A DNA stretch of 64,000 nt, from contig BLSF01000099.1 of the NCBI GenBank assembly GCA_012862575.1, positions 1,945 to 65,944 of the forward strand, given 5' to 3'. Under the pieces are notes generated by a model. It saw nothing but the letters and a program-made list of their open reading frames with translations, did no database searches and was not told the origin of the DNA. This stretch comes from Parietichytrium sp. I65-24A (Eukaryota; Sar; Bigyra; Thraustochytrida; Thraustochytriidae). Below are positions 1-9,195 of the stretch, piece after piece. Each line of letters starts with the position of its first letter. Within the stretch, counting starts at the first letter, position 1. Both the position numbers and the translations under genes were made by a program.

Positions 1-2
1 TT

Positions 3-1250
3 GGCCCTGAGGGCGGAATCTCACTCGCGCGGGGTCTTGCAGCTAATTGTACACTGAAGCACCTTGACATTCATAGCAATAGAATTGAAGAAGCTGGCGC
101 TCGCGCCATCGCCGAGGCTCTGAAATCGAACAACACGCTCTTGAGTTTCGATTTGTCGAACAACGGGCTCAAAAACACCGGTTTTGCCTCAATAGCCGAG
201 GCTCTGAGGGTAAATTCTTCTCTTCGCGAACTTGTTCTTCAATCCAATGAGGTTGGGGCTGCAGGGATACAAGAGCTCTTGGATTCTCTGTCAGATAATA
301 GCACGCTGAAAAAACTAGATCTCTCGTGGGTGAAGGCAGATGTTTCCGGGTCCTCGAAACTGCTCGAGGGACTCTCAGCAAACCAATCGTTGACGGATCT
401 CAATCTTGCGAACGGGGCCCTCAGTGGATTTGGAACGGCCTCGCTCGTCGCGGTTCTAGAATCGAACAAAACGCTGATCTCCTTGAATATATCCCGAAAT
501 CGACTTGACTTGGGAGCGTTTAAACTGTTGTCGGAGATGCTCTCGGTAAACTCTACCCTAAAAACGCTCGTGTTAAACGACACAACAAAAGAGGAATCGG
601 ACGCGGAACACATCGCTGCTGCACTGACTGTAAACACGTCTTTAACTCACCTTGATTACGAGTCGAACTGTTTGTGGGCTTCCGGAACCATGGCGATAGC
701 CCAAATGCTCAGAACAAACTCTACACTTGAACAACTTAGCCTTTCCCAGAACCAAGCTGGAGAGGAGGGTGCACAGGCACTTGGTGAAGCCCTTGAAGTT
801 AACGTCGGCCTGAAGGAGTTGAACCTCGAATCACAACAACTGACTGCTCGTTTTGCTCAGCCCATAATTGAGGCTCTTAGGGTGAATGAGACACTAACAT
901 CTCTCGATCTTTCGTACTCTCCACTGGAAGATGATGGCGCAGTTGCGTTGGGAGCTGCTCTCGAGGTTAATTCCACTCTTCAGACTCTGGGCTTGTACTG
1001 TTGCGATATCAACGATTTAGGCGCCACCACACTCGCCCAAGCCCTAGAATCGAACAGGACACTGACGACTCTCGATTTGGGGTCGAACGGTTTTCAGGAG
1101 AAGTCTACAGTGACTGCATTTGCTCGTGCGCTACAAAAGAACTCGACGCTGTTGGATCTCTTTCTAGTGACATACTGGGGTCTCGATCATGACACGATGC
1201 TTGAGATAGAGCACAGATTAAAGTTGAATCTCACTTTATGTCGAATTTAA
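3..1250 (+). CDS. LRR protein, array copy A (5' end outside window)
   Basis: The frame is open from the left edge, so the N-terminus lies outside the window. It is built of about 28-residue repeats of the ribonuclease-inhibitor / NLRC3 type (N-x-T-L-x-x-L-x-L-x-x-N followed by a GA-rich helix). No kinase, NACHT, TIR or membrane segment is visible, so a soluble cytoplasmic recognition or scaffold protein is the natural guess; its partner is unknown. It aligns with copies C (4079-5884) and D (6788-8617) to the common C-terminal end LCRI/VCRI. Relative to C it lacks 96 bp (32 codons, one repeat) just after position 309. The missing block is bounded in C by the same hexamer CACGCT, as expected for unequal recombination between adjacent repeats. 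Family certain; function unknown. Confidence 0.85.
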   Translation, partial: GPEGGISLARGLAANCTLKHLDIHSNRIEEAGARAIAEALKSNNTLLSFDLSNNGLKNTGFASIAEALRVNSSLRELVLQSNEVGAAGIQELLDSLSDNSTLKKLDLSWVKADVSGSSKLLEGLSANQSLTDLNLANGALSGFGTASLVAVLESNKTLISLNISRNRLDLGAFKLLSEMLSVNSTLKTLVLNDTTKEESDAEHIAAALTVNTSLTHLDYESNCLWASGTMAIAQMLRTNSTLEQLSLSQNQAGEEGAQALGEALEVNVGLKELNLESQQLTARFAQPIIEALRVNETLTSLDLSYSPLEDDGAVALGAALEVNSTLQTLGLYCCDINDLGATTLAQALESNRTLTTLDLGSNGFQEKSTVTAFARALQKNSTLLDLFLVTYWGLDHDTMLEIEHRLKLNLTLCRI

Positions 1251-1765
1251 TTGGTGCATCAAGACCCAATTCTCAGTTTACAACCCCACATCTTGATCGA
1301 CCAAGAGACCGTTCATAGCTTGAAATTTCACGATCAGCACCATGAGTTTTGACAGTGAGTGATGTTTCCTTCTCAAAGCATTCAGTAAAAGTTGTCTGCC
1401 GAGAACGAACACGTGAGGAAACGTGAGGAAACGGTCGGCGCCTAATTAGCTACCACAATCACAAACCTCGCCCTTGGACTCGTTTCTATTCTTCTGCCCA
1501 TGATGCTGATCAAAACATCGTTCCTCTCAAGCTCATCGATTGGTGCTCTCGAGATCCTTCTTGTTTTGGTTCCACACAAATCGACTATCGACAAGTTGGT
1601 CGCAAAAGTTGTCGAGGGAACAGATGAATGATCACTCTGGTAGGATTTCCCGATTTTCCGCTACTTGTGCCTCTCGTACCAAACTTGGTTTGATCGACTA
1701 AAACTCTGGCCAAAATTTTTGCCACCCCACAGATTATAGTTGCGAACTTCGCGTTGTTCGATGGC
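1251..1765 (+). repeat. Duplicated 3' flank of LRR unit (copy A)
   Basis: The non-coding sequence after the stop of copy A is nearly identical to 5885-6345 after copy C, and its first ~300 bp to 8618-8915 after copy D. The duplicated unit therefore includes downstream DNA, not just the gene. Differences here are scattered single bases and small indels, in contrast to the clustered changes inside the coding repeats. Confidence 0.8.
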
Positions 1766-1786
1766 TTTGTCTTATATTACCACCCA

Positions 1787-2998
1787 GTTTCTGTAAAAAC
1801 ATACATGACCTTCCTCCTTACCACCCGGAAAATTGAGGCGTACACCAATTTGGGTACGAAGGGAAAGTCACTCCAAGATGACTTCCTTTGTAGAGGACTT
1901 GGACGGGAATGAAACGAAGCTTTTTTTGATGAATTTCCTTGCGTCTGAGAGAAGATACAGAGGTTTTTGTGATGTGGCGCATTGGGCGCCAAGATCTCGA
2001 GCGTGAACGCCAGGAGCCTGCCAAGGTTTGTAAAGACAACGGAAAAGAGCGAGGATGGTGGGATTGGCTTACAGACAACACAACTTGAGCCTGGGCGTTG
2101 TTGCAAGCGGAAGCGATGCGATTGTGGCGCCTGCCCTATTCATGAGTGTGAATGTGATGGTGTTGCAATTTCGAGCAAAGCCACACGGAAGCACGGCAGG
2201 CCCAAAGAAAGCAAAATCAAGGAGACTGTCGACGAGAAACGTGCCAAAGCTCGAGAAGCTAAACTGCTGAGCACAGCAGCTATCGAAAAGAACCGATTCA
2301 GGGGACGTCGAGAGGGCTTACGAAGAAGGCTTCGAAGGCGTTCGCGACAGATGCTGCTCAAAACTGCTCTCGTTATATAAGTGCAGACACGAAGGACATC
2401 CAGGAACTCTTTGGGTTCGGCGTGGCGGACAAGACTTTCAAGATGGGGCCGTAAAAATTGCTTCAGAATCTTTGAGAGAGATATCCTGGTCGGTACAATT
2501 TGCCGGGATAACTTTCGGGGACAAACCATGCAGGCATTGCAAGATCTCATCGACGAGCACAAGGAAGTCGAGGTTGCCGGCGCATAGAAAACCACGCTCA
2601 CCTCGTAACCTGCTCTTGAACTCTTTACTTGTCGCTTTCAGTTGTCATTGGGCGAAAGTGAAGAGGAAGTGACCGTCTCAAGGAAAACTCGTCTTGAAGT
2701 TCGACAACATGAAACAGGCTCTGCAAAAGACCAGAAAAAAAGCATTTCAGCATCTAAACAGTAAAAATTTCTATTGCGTTTGACTAGTTCCAGCCTCTGT
2801 AGCCACATTTCTCGGCGTGCGCGAACGAGAAACACTGCCCGACACCGGTTTTGGAGGTTTCTCGCTGAGCGGAATCTGCCAAAATTCTCAGACTATAGAT
2901 TTTCAAGGTTCCCAAATTCTTCGGTTCTAAAAAATCCCGGGTAAATCCCACGTGGTATATCCGGTACTGTTTTTACAAAAACCGTTTGTTACAGAAAC
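1787..2998. mobile_element. Unclassified 1.2-kb insertion-like segment with short inverted ends
   Basis: This segment is present after LRR copy A but absent from the matching flank of copy C, where homology resumes near 3007 (GAGTGTCCCTC). The ends carry a 10-bp inverted match: GTTTCTGTAA at 1787-1796 and TTACAGAAAC at 2989-2998. No clear target-site duplication is visible. It contains small ATG-started frames, including one at about 1982-2380 whose product is basic and cysteine-rich (CCKRKRCDCGAC) with an AT-hook-like KHGRPK, and another stretch near 2381-2587. I recognise no transposase or other known domain. It could be a degraded DNA transposon or simply sequence that copy C has lost. Confidence 0.35.
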
Positions 2999-3217
2999 CT
3001 TAAAAAGAGTGTCCCTCTTTTAGGTCAACAAAAATGAAAAGTGAGTCGCCTGGGTTGCCATTAATTAACTTTAAGCTTAGCTCGTGAAACTCGTGTAATC
3101 TCGTGAAGCTGAAAAGCCAAGATCATACTAGCAGCGAGATTAGAATTTTAATTAGGGTCAGGAGAACGAAATGACATTCTGACATTCTGAGAATTCTGAG
3201 TGACATTCTGAGTGAAC

Positions 3218-3394
3218 ATGTATGTAATATATGGACGGGAGGTGTGTGCGAAGCGGGTTGGAGGGCAGCGCGAAGAGCACAAGAAAGAGCGCAAGGGAGA
3301 GGAAGACAAAGAGGTAGAGGAGAAAGAGGGGCCGGTGCCCGTTCGAACGCTCCACAGCAGGCCATCCGTGTCTGCGTTGACTGCGGAACTATGA
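3218..3394 (+). promoter_or_regulatory. Upstream ORF overlapping the start of LRR fragment B
   Basis: A 58-codon ORF opens at an ATG (MYVIYGREVC...) and its TGA (3392-3394) overlaps the main ATG (3391) in the form ATGA. The same arrangement is kept in copy C. Such overlap is compatible with termination-reinitiation or uORF control of translation; that is inference. Confidence 0.35.
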
Positions 3395-3795
3395 ACATGA
3401 GAGGTGGGCAGCGGGAGCTGAGGGTTCGAGTGCTCTCCTGGAGTGAAAGGAGAGGCGTTTTGTATGAGTTGGCGAACAATCGCACGCTGGAGAAGCTGGA
3501 GATGGAAAGCAGCCGAGTGTCGTTCTCTTCTCTCTTCGAAGTACTTCAATCGAATCGCACACTGACCTCCTTGAGTTTATTGCATTGTTTGTCCGAAAGT
3601 ACGGGATTGTGTGGACTTGAGAATGTCCTGGCGACGAACACGACGTTAAGGGAACTCAGACTGGATCATACTTCAATAGACTATGATGCCGAGGCTCTCA
3701 ACTTGCTCGCAGATGCACTCAGGGTAAACGCCACTTTGCTCACGCTTGATTTGAAGTCATCCAGAGTTGAACTGCAAGGCGTATGTGCCATTGCA
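3391..3795 (+). pseudogene. LRR fragment, array copy B (ends at ambiguous base)
   Basis: It opens with ATG (MNMRGGQREL) and is nearly identical to the first 135 residues of copy C: an N-terminal cap and about four LRRs. It ends at GVCAIA immediately before the n at 3796, after which the sequence jumps back to leader DNA. There are a few amino-acid differences from C in the cap (RVRVLSWSE versus RVKVLSKSE). As written it cannot make a full solenoid; whether it is a broken gene or an assembly artefact cannot be told from the sequence. Confidence 0.7.
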
Positions 3796-3905
3796 NGGAA
3801 GCCAAGATCATACTAGCAGCGAGATTAGAATTTTAATTAGGGTCAGGAGATGACATTCTGACATTCTGAGAATTCTGTGTATTCTGAGTGACATTCTGAG
3901 TGAAC

Positions 3906-4082
3906 ATGTATGTAATATATGGACGGGAGGTGTGTGCGAAGCGGGTTGGAGGGCAGCGCGAAGAGCACAAGAAAGAGCGCAAGGGAGAGGAAGACAAAGA
4001 GGTAGAGGAGAAAGAGGGGCCGGTGCCCGTTCGAACGCTCCACAGCAGGCCATCCGTGTCTGCGTTGACTGCGGAACTATGA
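3906..4082 (+). promoter_or_regulatory. Upstream ORF overlapping the start of LRR copy C
   Basis: It is the same 58-codon uORF as before fragment B, again ending in ATGA so that its stop (4080-4082) overlaps the main ATG (4079). In copy D the corresponding uORF (from 6612) starts within CCGGTA repeats and stops early, at 6672-6674, well before the main ATG. Confidence 0.35.
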
Positions 4083-5884
4083 ACATCAGAGGTGGGCAGC
4101 GGGAGCTGAGGGTTAAGGTGCTCTCGAAGAGTGAAAGGAGAGGCGTTTTGTATGAGTTGGCGAACAATCGCACGCTGGAGAAGCTGGAGATGGAAAGCAG
4201 CCGAGTGTCGTTCTCTTCTCTCTTCGAAGTACTTCAATCGAATCGCACACTGACCTCCTTGAGTTTATTGCATTGTTTGTCCGAAAGTACGGGATTGTGT
4301 GGACTTGAGAATGTCCTGGCGACGAACACGACGTTAAGGGAACTCAGACTGGATCATACTTCAATAGACTATGATGCCGAGGCTCTCAACTTGCTCGCAG
4401 ATGCACTCAGGGTAAACGCCACTTTGCTCACGCTTGATTTGAAGTCATCCAGAGTTGAACTGCAAGGCGTATGTGCCATTGCAGATGCGCTTTTGGAGAA
4501 CAAGGCACTAACTGAGTTAGATCTCTCCTTCAATTCTTTTGGCCCTGAGGGCGGAATCTCACTCGCGCGGGGTCTTGCAGCTAATTGTACACTGAAGCAC
4601 CTTGACATTCGTAGCAATAGAATTGAAGAAGCTGGTGCTCGCGCCATCGCCGAGGCTCTGAAATCGAACAACACGCTCTTGAGCTTCGATTTGTCGTACA
4701 ACGAGCTCAAAAACACCGGTTTTGCCTCAATAGCCGAGGCTCTGAGGGTAAATTCGTCTCTTCGCGAACTTGGTCTTCAATCCAATGAGGTTGGGGCTGC
4801 AGGGATACAAGAGCTCTTGGATTCTCTGTCAGATAACAGCACGCTCACACGTCTCGACCTCTACCAGCTTCCTGCCGCGAGACCGGATCGTATCCCAGGA
4901 ACCATGTCACTTAGCCATGTGTTGAAAGTGAACACCACGCTGAAAAAACTAGATCTCTCATGGGTGAAGGCAGATGTTTTCGGATCCTCGAAACTACTCG
5001 AGGGACTCTCAGCAAACCAATCGTTGACGGATCTCAATCTTGCGAACGGGGCCCTTAGTGGATTTGGAATGTCGTCGCTCGTCGCGGTTCTAAAAGCGAA
5101 CAAAACGCTGATCTCCTTGAATATATCCCGAAATCTACTTGACTTGCGCGCGTTTAAACTGTTGTCGGAGATGCTCTCGGTAAATTCTACCCTAAAAAAG
5201 CTCGTGTTAAACGACACAACAAAAGATGAATCGGACGCGGAACACATCGCTGCTGCACTGACTGTAAACACATCTCTAACTCACCTTGATTACGAGTCGA
5301 ACCGATTGTGTGCTTCCGGAACCATGGCGATAGCCCAAATGCTCAGAACAAACTCTACACTTGAACAACTTAGCCTTTCCCAGAACCAAGCTGGAGAGGA
5401 GGGTGCACAGGCACTTGGTGAAGCCCTTGAAGTTAACGTCGGCCTGAAGGAGTTGAACCTCGATGCACATCAACTGACTACTCGTTTTGCTCAGCCCATA
5501 ATAGAGGCTCTTAGGGTGAATGAGACACTAACATCTCTCGATCTTTCGTACTCTCCACTGGAAGATGATGGCGCAGTTGCGTTGGGAGCTGCTCTCGAGG
5601 TTAATTCCACTCTTCAAAATCTCCGCCTGTATTGTTGCCGTATCAACGAGTTAGGCGCCACCACACTCGCCCAAGCCCTAGAATCGAACAGGACACTGAC
5701 GACTCTCGATTTGGGGTCGAACGGTTTTCAGGAGAAGTCTACAGTGACTGCATTTGCTCATGCGCTACAAAAGAACTCGACGCTGTTGAATCTCTTTCTA
5801 GTGACATCCTTGAGTCTCGATTATGACACGATGCGTGAGATAGAGCACAGATTAGATTTGAATCTCACTTTATGTCGAATTTAA
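4079..5884 (+). CDS. LRR protein, array copy C (full length, 601 aa)
   Basis: The start is the first in-frame ATG (MNIRGGQREL); the frame is open further upstream only from a GTG. After a short cap there are about 20 RI-type LRRs ending in LNLTLCRI. No transmembrane, signal or enzyme domain is seen. It differs from D by long identical runs (about 200 bp around 4484-4698 are unchanged) broken by dense clusters of replacement changes at LxLxxN. Examples are FDLSYNELKNTGF against FDFSYNGLNNTAF, and LRLYCCRINELG against LRLPRCHISDLG. Intracellular LRR solenoids of this type bind proteins through the concave strand surface, so these changes fall where binding specificity would be set. Role in recognition is inference. 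Confidence 0.9.
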   Translation: MNIRGGQRELRVKVLSKSERRGVLYELANNRTLEKLEMESSRVSFSSLFEVLQSNRTLTSLSLLHCLSESTGLCGLENVLATNTTLRELRLDHTSIDYDAEALNLLADALRVNATLLTLDLKSSRVELQGVCAIADALLENKALTELDLSFNSFGPEGGISLARGLAANCTLKHLDIRSNRIEEAGARAIAEALKSNNTLLSFDLSYNELKNTGFASIAEALRVNSSLRELGLQSNEVGAAGIQELLDSLSDNSTLTRLDLYQLPAARPDRIPGTMSLSHVLKVNTTLKKLDLSWVKADVFGSSKLLEGLSANQSLTDLNLANGALSGFGMSSLVAVLKANKTLISLNISRNLLDLRAFKLLSEMLSVNSTLKKLVLNDTTKDESDAEHIAAALTVNTSLTHLDYESNRLCASGTMAIAQMLRTNSTLEQLSLSQNQAGEEGAQALGEALEVNVGLKELNLDAHQLTTRFAQPIIEALRVNETLTSLDLSYSPLEDDGAVALGAALEVNSTLQNLRLYCCRINELGATTLAQALESNRTLTTLDLGSNGFQEKSTVTAFAHALQKNSTLLNLFLVTSLSLDYDTMREIEHRLDLNLTLCRI

Positions 5885-6345
5885 TTGGTGCATCAAGACC
5901 CAATTCTCAGTTTACAACCCCACATCTTGATCGACCAGAGACCGTTCATCGCTTGAAATTTCACGATCAGCACCATGAGTTTTGACAGTGAGTGATGTTT
6001 CCTTCTCAGAGCATTCAGTAAAAGTTGTCTGCCGAGAACGAACACGCGAGGAAACGTGAGGAAACGGTCGGCGCCTAATTAGCTACCACAATCACAAACC
6101 TCGCCCTTGGACTCTTTTCTATTCTTCTGCCCATGATACTGAAAAACATCGTTCCTCTCAAGCTCATCGATTGGTGCTCTCGAGATCCTTCTTGTTTTGG
6201 TTTCACACAAATCGACTATCGACAAGTTGGTCGCAAAAGTTGTCGAGGGAACAGATGAATGATCACTCTGGTAAGATTTCCCGATTTTCCGCTACTTGTG
6301 TCTCTCGTACCAAACTTGGTTTGATCGACTAAAACTCTGGCCTAA
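5885..6345 (+). repeat. Duplicated 3' flank of LRR unit (copy C)
   Basis: Homologous to 1251-1765 and 8618-8915. It ends near the GTTGTTCGATGGCTTT shared with copy A; beyond that, A carries the extra 1.2-kb segment while C continues to GAGAGTGTCCCTCTCTTAGG near 6413. The rest of the spacer to 6787 holds the leader of copy D, including a CCGGTA microsatellite at about 6616-6636. Confidence 0.8.
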
Positions 6346-6787
6346 ATTTTTGCCAAATTCCACAAGTTGTTCGATGGCTTTCCAAGGGTGCTTTATAGAA
6401 GCCTTTTTTCATTGAGAGTGTCCCTCTCTTAGGTCAACAAAAATATACAAAAATGACAAGGAAGTGAGTCGCCCGGGTTGCCATTAGCTCGTGAAAAGCT
6501 AAAACCCTCCAGACATCTCCAGACTCCAGACTCATGATCATACTAGCAGCGAGACTAGAATTTTAATTAAGGTCAGGAGAGCGAAATGTTAAACACATTC
6601 TGACATTCTGAATGTACCGGTACCGGTACCGGTACATGTATGTAATACATGGAGGGGAGGTGTGTGCCAAGTGAGGTGGAGGGCCGCGCGAAGAGCACAA
6701 GAAAGAGCGCAAGGGAGAGGGAGACAAAGAGAAAGAGGAGAAAGAGGTCCACAGCAGGCCATCCGTGTCTGCGTTGACTGCGGAACT

Positions 6788-8617
6788 ATGAACATGAGAG
6801 ATGGGCAGCGGGAGCTGAGGGTTGAAAGTCTCTCCTGGAGTGAATGCAGAGGCGTCTCGTATGAGTTGGCGACCAATCACACGCTGGAGAAGCTGGAGAT
6901 TCAAAGCAGCCAAGTGTCGTTCTCTTCTCTCTTCGAAGCACTTCAATCGAATCGCACACTGACCTCCTTGAGTTTGTGGCATTTTTTGTCCGAAAGTGCG
7001 GGATTGTGTGGACTTGAGAATGTCCTGGCGACGAACACGACGTTAAGGGAACTCAGACTGGCTCATTCTGCAAGAGGCTATGATGCCGAGGCTCTCAACT
7101 TGTTCGCAGATGCACTTAGGGTAAACGCGACTTTGCTCACGCTTGATTTGAAGTCATCCAGAGTTGGACTGCAAGGCGTGTGTGCCATTGCAGATGCGCT
7201 TTTGGAGAACAAGGCACTAACTGAGTTAGATCTCTCCTTCAATTCTTTTGGCCCTGAGGGCGGAATCTCACTCGCGCGGGGTCTTGCAGCTAATTGTACA
7301 CTGAAGCACCTTGACATTCGTAGCAATAGAATTGAAGAAGCTGGTGCTCGCGCCATCGCCGAGGCTCTGAAATCGAACAACACGCTCTTGAGCTTCGATT
7401 TTTCGTACAACGGGCTCAATAACACCGCTTTTGCCTCAATAGCCGAGGCTCTGAGGGTAAATTCGTCTCTTCGCGAACTTGATCTTCAATCCAATGTGGT
7501 TGGGGCTGCAGGGATACAAGAGCTCTTGGATTCTCTGTCAGATAACAGCACGCTCACACGTCTCGACCTCTGCCAGTTACCTCCATTGAGAGTCTACCAG
7601 TTTCCTGCAGCGAGAGCGGCTCGTATCCCAGGAACCATGTCACTTAGCCATGTGTTGAAAGTGAACACCACGCTGAAAAAACTAAATCTCTCATGGGTGC
7701 AGGCAGATATTTTCGGATCCTCGGAACTACTCGAGGGACTCTCAGCAAACCAATCGTTGACGGATCTCAATCTTGCGGTCAGGGCTCTTAGTGGATTTGG
7801 AATGGCCTCGCTCGTCGCGGTTCTAAAAGCGAACAAAACGCTGATCTCCTTGAATATATCCCAAAATCGACTTGACTTGCGCGCGTTTAAACTGTTGTCG
7901 GAGATGCTCTCGGTAAATTCTACCCTAAAAAAGCTCGTGTTAAACGACACATCAAAAAATGAATCGGACGCGGAACACATCGCTGCTGCACTGACTGTAA
8001 ACACATCTCTAACTCACCTTGATTACGAGTCGAACCGTTTGCGGGCTTCCGGAACCATGGCGATAGCCCAAATGCTCAGAACAAACTCTACACTTGAAAA
8101 ACTTAGCCTTCGCGAGAACCAAGCTGGAGAGGAGGGTGCAAATGCACTTGGTGAAGCCCTTGAAGTTAACGTCGGCCTGAAGGAGTTGAACCTCAATGCA
8201 AATCAACTGACTACTCGTTTTGCTCAGCCCATAATAGAGGCTCTTAGGGTGAATGAGACACTAACATCTCTCGATCTTTCGAACTCTCCACTGGAAGATG
8301 ATGGCGCAGTTGCGTTGGGAGCTGCTCTCGAGGTTAATTCCACTCTTCAAACTCTCCGTCTGCCCCGTTGCCATATCAGCGATTTAGGCGCCACCACACT
8401 CGCCCAAGCCCTAGAATCCAACAGGACACTGACGACTCTCGATTTGATGGCGAACGATTTTCGGGAGAAGTCTACAGTGACTGCATTTGCTCATGCGCTA
8501 CAAAAGAACTCGACGCTGTTGAATCTCTCTCTAGTGACATCCAGGAGGTTCAATTATGACACGCTCTGTGAGATAGAGCGCAGAGTAGAGTTGAATGGCA
8601 CTGTATGTCGAATTTAA
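6788..8617 (+). CDS. LRR protein, array copy D (full length, 609 aa)
   Basis: It starts at the ATG of MNMRDGQREL; an upstream extension exists only through GTG. The architecture matches copy C: cap, about 20 RI-type LRRs, terminal NGTVCRI. The 8-residue length difference comes from an in-frame insertion in one irregular loop (LDLCQLPPLRVYQFPAARA against LDLYQLPAARPDR). The leader lacks a 21-bp block present in B and C. The last repeat is the most divergent, with roughly ten replacements in 25 codons relative to C. Probably expressed from its own promoter, as each unit carries its own leader and 3' flank. Confidence 0.9.
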   Translation: MNMRDGQRELRVESLSWSECRGVSYELATNHTLEKLEIQSSQVSFSSLFEALQSNRTLTSLSLWHFLSESAGLCGLENVLATNTTLRELRLAHSARGYDAEALNLFADALRVNATLLTLDLKSSRVGLQGVCAIADALLENKALTELDLSFNSFGPEGGISLARGLAANCTLKHLDIRSNRIEEAGARAIAEALKSNNTLLSFDFSYNGLNNTAFASIAEALRVNSSLRELDLQSNVVGAAGIQELLDSLSDNSTLTRLDLCQLPPLRVYQFPAARAARIPGTMSLSHVLKVNTTLKKLNLSWVQADIFGSSELLEGLSANQSLTDLNLAVRALSGFGMASLVAVLKANKTLISLNISQNRLDLRAFKLLSEMLSVNSTLKKLVLNDTSKNESDAEHIAAALTVNTSLTHLDYESNRLRASGTMAIAQMLRTNSTLEKLSLRENQAGEEGANALGEALEVNVGLKELNLNANQLTTRFAQPIIEALRVNETLTSLDLSNSPLEDDGAVALGAALEVNSTLQTLRLPRCHISDLGATTLAQALESNRTLTTLDLMANDFREKSTVTAFAHALQKNSTLLNLSLVTSRRFNYDTLCEIERRVELNGTVCRI

Positions 8618-8915
8618 TTGGTGTATCAAGACCCAATTCTCAGTTTACAACCCCACATCTTGATCGAGTTCATCGCTTGAAATTTCACGGTCAGCACCAT
8701 GAGTTTTGACAGTGAGTGCTGTTTCCTTCTCAAAGCATTCAGTAAAAGTTGTCTGCCGAGAACGAACACGTGAGGAAACGTGAGGAAATGGTCGGCGCCT
8801 AATTAGCTACCACAATCACAAACCTCGCCGTTGGACTCTTTTCTGTTCTTCTGCCCATGATACTTGCAAGCTCATCGATTGGTGCTCTCGAATCCTTTTC
8901 GTTTTGGTTCCACAC
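8618..8915 (+). repeat. Duplicated 3' flank of LRR unit (copy D), end of array
   Basis: It matches the other two flanks until TTCCACACAA near 8915, after which the sequence is unique. This marks the right border of the array. From there to the polymerase start at 9196 I see only a (CTCCTG)n run at about 9084-9107. Confidence 0.75.
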
Positions 8916-9195
8916 AAGCAAAGCACACTGCCATCAACATTGTTCACTCCACGTGCCTAATCTATCCACACCTTTCAGGTCTGTTGCCACGCGACGCCTT
9001 TCGGCCACTCTGCTTCTCCTATCTCCTATCTCCTATCTCCTGTCATTGACTGTGAATCTCTTTCTTTTCTGCCTCTGCAACTACTCCTGCTCCTGCTCCT
9101 GCTCCTGCGCCGCTCGGATGCTCCTGCGGCGCAGGCTGGTTTAACTCCATCCAGTCTCGGTGGGAACCGCGAGACTTTCTCGCACTTTCGCGGCG

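Larger units (their letters stand above)
3114..4483 (+). repeat. Direct duplication of LRR 5' region (3114-3795 and 3799-4483)
   Basis: Both halves start AAGCCAAGATCATACTAG and run through the same leader, uORF, start codon and first four LRRs. They differ by a few indels in a TGACATTCTGAG-type simple repeat and a handful of substitutions. The first half stops dead at an ambiguous base (n, 3796), directly followed by the start of the second half. This may be a true partial tandem duplication or an assembly join inside a longer array. Confidence 0.85.

Noticed and set aside
4369-5473. Minus-strand open frames within the LRR genes
   Set aside because: They recur at the same place in every copy only because the sense strand is duplicated; Ser/Ala-rich shadows of LRR codons.
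9160-9195. Extending polymerase iota and several other genes (NMD3, kinesin, ETFA, MYB, kinase 2, LRR copies) to upstream GTG or TTG
   Set aside because: Nuclear eukaryotic genes start at ATG in nearly all cases; a good in-frame ATG lies a short way downstream in each, at or before the conserved domain.
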